A stretch of 14,131 nt of DNA from Hadesarchaea archaeon (GTDB lineage Archaea; Hadarchaeota; Hadarchaeia; Hadarchaeales; Hadarchaeaceae), in NCBI GenBank assembly GCA_023129675.1, contig JAGMBM010000079.1:1-14131 (forward strand), given 5' to 3'. Under the pieces are notes generated by a model. It was given only the letters and a program-made list of their open reading frames with translations, was not told the origin of the DNA and made no database searches. Numbering within the stretch: the first letter of the stretch is position 1; each line of letters starts with the position of its first letter. A program made the position numbers and the translations under genes. Below are positions 12,813 through 14,131 of the stretch, piece by piece.

Positions 12813-13601
12813 CTACCTCGATAGTTCCTTTGCCCTTCTCGCGGCAGCCTTCACCGCATCTCTGAGTGCATCAGCTACCTTTCGCTCTTCTAGCACTTTG
12901 ATCCCCTCGATCGTCGTCCCCTTTGGGGTGCACACCATCCCTGTTAACTCCTCCAGCGTCTTCCCCTCGCGCAAAATTACTTCACCTGCCCCCTTTGCGG
13001 TTTGCGCGGCGAGCTTGAGTGCTATCTCGCTCGATAAGCCGAGCTCAACTCCAGCTTCTTGCAGGGCTTGTACGATGAAGTAAAAATATGCTGGGCCGCT
13101 CCCACTCAGCCCCGTGACCACATTCATCAACTTTTCATCCACTTTGAACGTCATGCCCATGGCGGCTAGGAGCTTCTCAATTAATTCCTCGTCTTCTTTC
13201 GAAGCTCTGGTGCCGAGCGAGAAACAAGAAGCCATCTCCCCGACGAGTCCACAAATGTTTGGCATTACCCTTATCACCCGCCCGCGCGTTCTAGCCTCAA
13301 TAAATTTCGTCGAGACCCCTGCCGCGACCGAAACGAACAATTTGCCCTTTGAGAACTCCTTTGTCTCTTCCAGCACGGATTCAACGACGTCCGGCTTCAC
13401 GGCGATGAAGATAACGTCACAATGTTCCACTAACTTTTTGCTGTCAGTCGTCGTCTCGATCCCGAACTTCCCAAGCTCCCCGAGTTTCTCATCGCTCACG
13501 TCGCTGGCAACAAGCTCCTCCGCCCGAAGCGCGCCCGCATTTAGGAGGCCCTTTATAAGGGAGCCCCCCAAGTTGCCGCATCCGATGAAACCTACTTTCA
13601 T
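12813..13601 (-). CDS. proC: Pyrroline-5-carboxylate reductase
   Basis: The enzyme reduces pyrroline-5-carboxylate to proline with NAD(P)H in the cytosol. The 262-aa length is typical. The Rossmann motif GFIGCGNLGGSL (4-15), FIAVKPDVV (65-73), VRVMPN (110-115), TGLSGSGPAYFY (163-174) and the signature near 222-238 (MVCTPKGTTIEGIKVLE) identify it. The signature usually has P-G-G-T-T; here it is P-K-G-T-T, and MPN is followed by ICGLVGE where TPALVGE is common. These are mild changes around the substrate site. No other proline genes are near. The ATG follows a TATA-like box by about 30 bp. Confidence 0.95.
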   Translation of the reverse strand: MKVGFIGCGNLGGSLIKGLLNAGALRAEELVASDVSDEKLGELGKFGIETTTDSKKLVEHCDVIFIAVKPDVVESVLEETKEFSKGKLFVSVAAGVSTKFIEARTRGRVIRVMPNICGLVGEMASCFSLGTRASKEDEELIEKLLAAMGMTFKVDEKLMNVVTGLSGSGPAYFYFIVQALQEAGVELGLSSEIALKLAAQTAKGAGEVILREGKTLEELTGMVCTPKGTTIEGIKVLEERKVADALRDAVKAAARRAKELSR

Positions 13602-13628
13602 CTCATTCCCGCATCCATATCGTTCAAA

Positions 13629-13637
13629 GATATTAAA
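13629..13637 (-). promoter_or_regulatory. TATA-like box for proC
   Basis: Minus-strand CTTTAATAT lies 28-36 bp before the proC ATG, so the leader would be very short or absent. Confidence 0.45.
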
Positions 13638-13653
13638 GCGCTAACCTCGGAAG

Positions 13654-13663
13654 TCTTTTAGAT
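13654..13663 (+). promoter_or_regulatory. TATA-like box for tRNA-Thr
   Basis: TCTTTTAGAT lies 23-32 bp before the mature 5' end of tRNA-Thr. Confidence 0.45.
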
Positions 13664-13685
13664 TTCAAGTGCCAGTTTTAATCGG

Positions 13686-13761
13686 GCCGCCGTAGCTCAG
13701 TTGGTAGAGCGCCACCTTGGTAAGGTGGAGGTCGCGAGTTCAATCCTCGCCGGCGGCTCCA
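13686..13761 (+). tRNA. tRNA-Thr (anticodon GGT)
   Basis: Acceptor GCCGCCG (13686-13692) pairs with CGGCGGC (13751-13757). The D arm is GCTC/GAGC, the anticodon stem CCACC/GGTGG encloses TTGGTAA, giving GGT, and the T arm is GCGAG-TTCAATC-CTCGC. The discriminator is T13758 and CCA is encoded. Confidence 0.97.
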
Positions 13762-13943
13762 GAGCTCCGCGACCCACATCCCCTTCCCACGTTTCGACTC
13801 GGCGCAACGCCTGACCCATACATCAGACAAACATGATGAACCCCAAACTGTCACACGTGTAATTGAAATCATGCGGTCCACCGTGAGTTACAGAGATGTT
13901 TTAGTTATCAAGCTTGAAACATATGTAAAAGGAAACAAACGTG
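13762..13943. other. Gene-free stretch between tRNA-Thr and the slipin gene
   Basis: This 180-bp stretch starts pyrimidine-rich and then turns AT-rich. A minus-strand open frame over it also covers tRNA-Thr and is not convincing. ACACGTGT is a small palindrome at about 13854-13861. I see no convincing gene or structured RNA. Confidence 0.5.
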
Positions 13944-13952
13944 CTTTAAATA
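13943..13952 (+). promoter_or_regulatory. TATA-like box for the slipin gene
   Basis: GCTTTAAATA is a good archaeal TATA box. Transcription would start near 13972, after the in-frame ATG at 13965 and before the GTG at 13983, which decides the start I use. Confidence 0.6.
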
Positions 13953-13982
13953 CTGGTACCTAGAATGAAGTTTGGTGAACCC

Positions 13983-14131
13983 GTGCCTGTGCCGTGGTTG
14001 GAAATAATCGTTTCCATGGTTTTTCTCGTCGCCCTATTTTTGATGTCCGCGATAAAGGTCCTGCGGGAGTACGAACGGGCGGTGAAATTCAGGTTGGGCA
14101 GGTACGTTGGGATCAAGGGGCCTGGGCTATT
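13983..14131 (+). CDS. Stomatin/slipin (SPFH domain) membrane protein, N-terminal part
   Basis: The gene runs off the window after 49 codons. One hydrophobic helix (VPVPWLEIIVSMVFLVALFL region) is followed by SAIKVLREYERAVKFRLGRYVGIKGPG, the very conserved entry to the SPFH domain of slipins. These proteins form membrane-bound oligomers and often pair with an NfeD-type protease, which would be expected just downstream. I start at the GTG at 13983 because GGTGA lies 5 bp before it and the TATA box fits; an in-frame ATG at 13965 would add six residues. Confidence 0.9.
   Translation, partial: MPVPWLEIIVSMVFLVALFLMSAIKVLREYERAVKFRLGRYVGIKGPGL

Noticed and set aside
13114..13644. 176-aa plus-strand open frame
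   Set aside because: It is opposite proC, is serine- and phenylalanine-rich and has no supporting start signals or motifs.
13678..13881. 67-aa minus-strand frame over tRNA-Thr
   Set aside because: It contains the complement of the whole tRNA gene, and its translation has the SRPPPYQ-type string typical of spurious frames over tRNAs.

Overview
The window looks like a piece of an archaeal chromosome. It carries an AglB/STT3-type oligosaccharyltransferase, an archaetidylinositol-phosphate-synthase-like enzyme and a family of predicted membrane-linked Holliday junction resolvase-like nucleases. AT-rich TTTAAA-type boxes sit about 25-30 bp before likely transcription starts, GTG and TTG start codons are frequent, and three of the four tRNA genes encode their CCA end. 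The G+C-balanced composition and hyper-compact gene ends suit a euryarchaeal-type or related lineage; I cannot name the organism.

Layout. 1-219: the end of a PadR-type regulator. 220-2949: a phospholipid-headgroup synthase (minus), an endonuclease IV-like protein (plus) and histidyl-tRNA synthetase (minus), packed with abutting or overlapping ends. 3050-6592: a very long STT3/AglB protein whose C-terminus carries four Ig/FN3-like repeats, preceded on the same strand by a small two-pass membrane protein (6648-6911). 7028-7220: tRNA-Arg(CCT) and tRNA-Glu(CTC). 7325-10793: an accessory-looking block with a four-pass membrane protein, a membrane-anchored PD-(D/E)XK nuclease-like protein, a secreted staphylococcal-nuclease-like protein, a pyruvate-kinase C-terminal-domain protein and a possible 32-aa basic peptide. 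10825-10911: tRNA-Leu(TAA). 10928-13601: threonylcarbamoyl-AMP synthase, a LarB-like protein, an unrecognised 123-aa protein and pyrroline-5-carboxylate reductase. 13686-13761: tRNA-Thr(GGT). 13983-end: the start of a stomatin/slipin gene.

How the genes fit together. Most outer genes are housekeeping (translation, tRNA modification, proline, lipid). The surface-related genes are the long oligosaccharyltransferase, the small membrane proteins and the two nuclease-like genes. The two nuclease genes are adjacent and share an exact 13-bp element at a similar place in their promoters, which suggests co-regulation. I find this pair, the altered sequon-binding motif and repeat tail of the oligosaccharyltransferase, and the C55 T-loop of tRNA-Leu the most interesting points. 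I see no integrase, transposase, CRISPR array, toxin-antitoxin pair or defence system.
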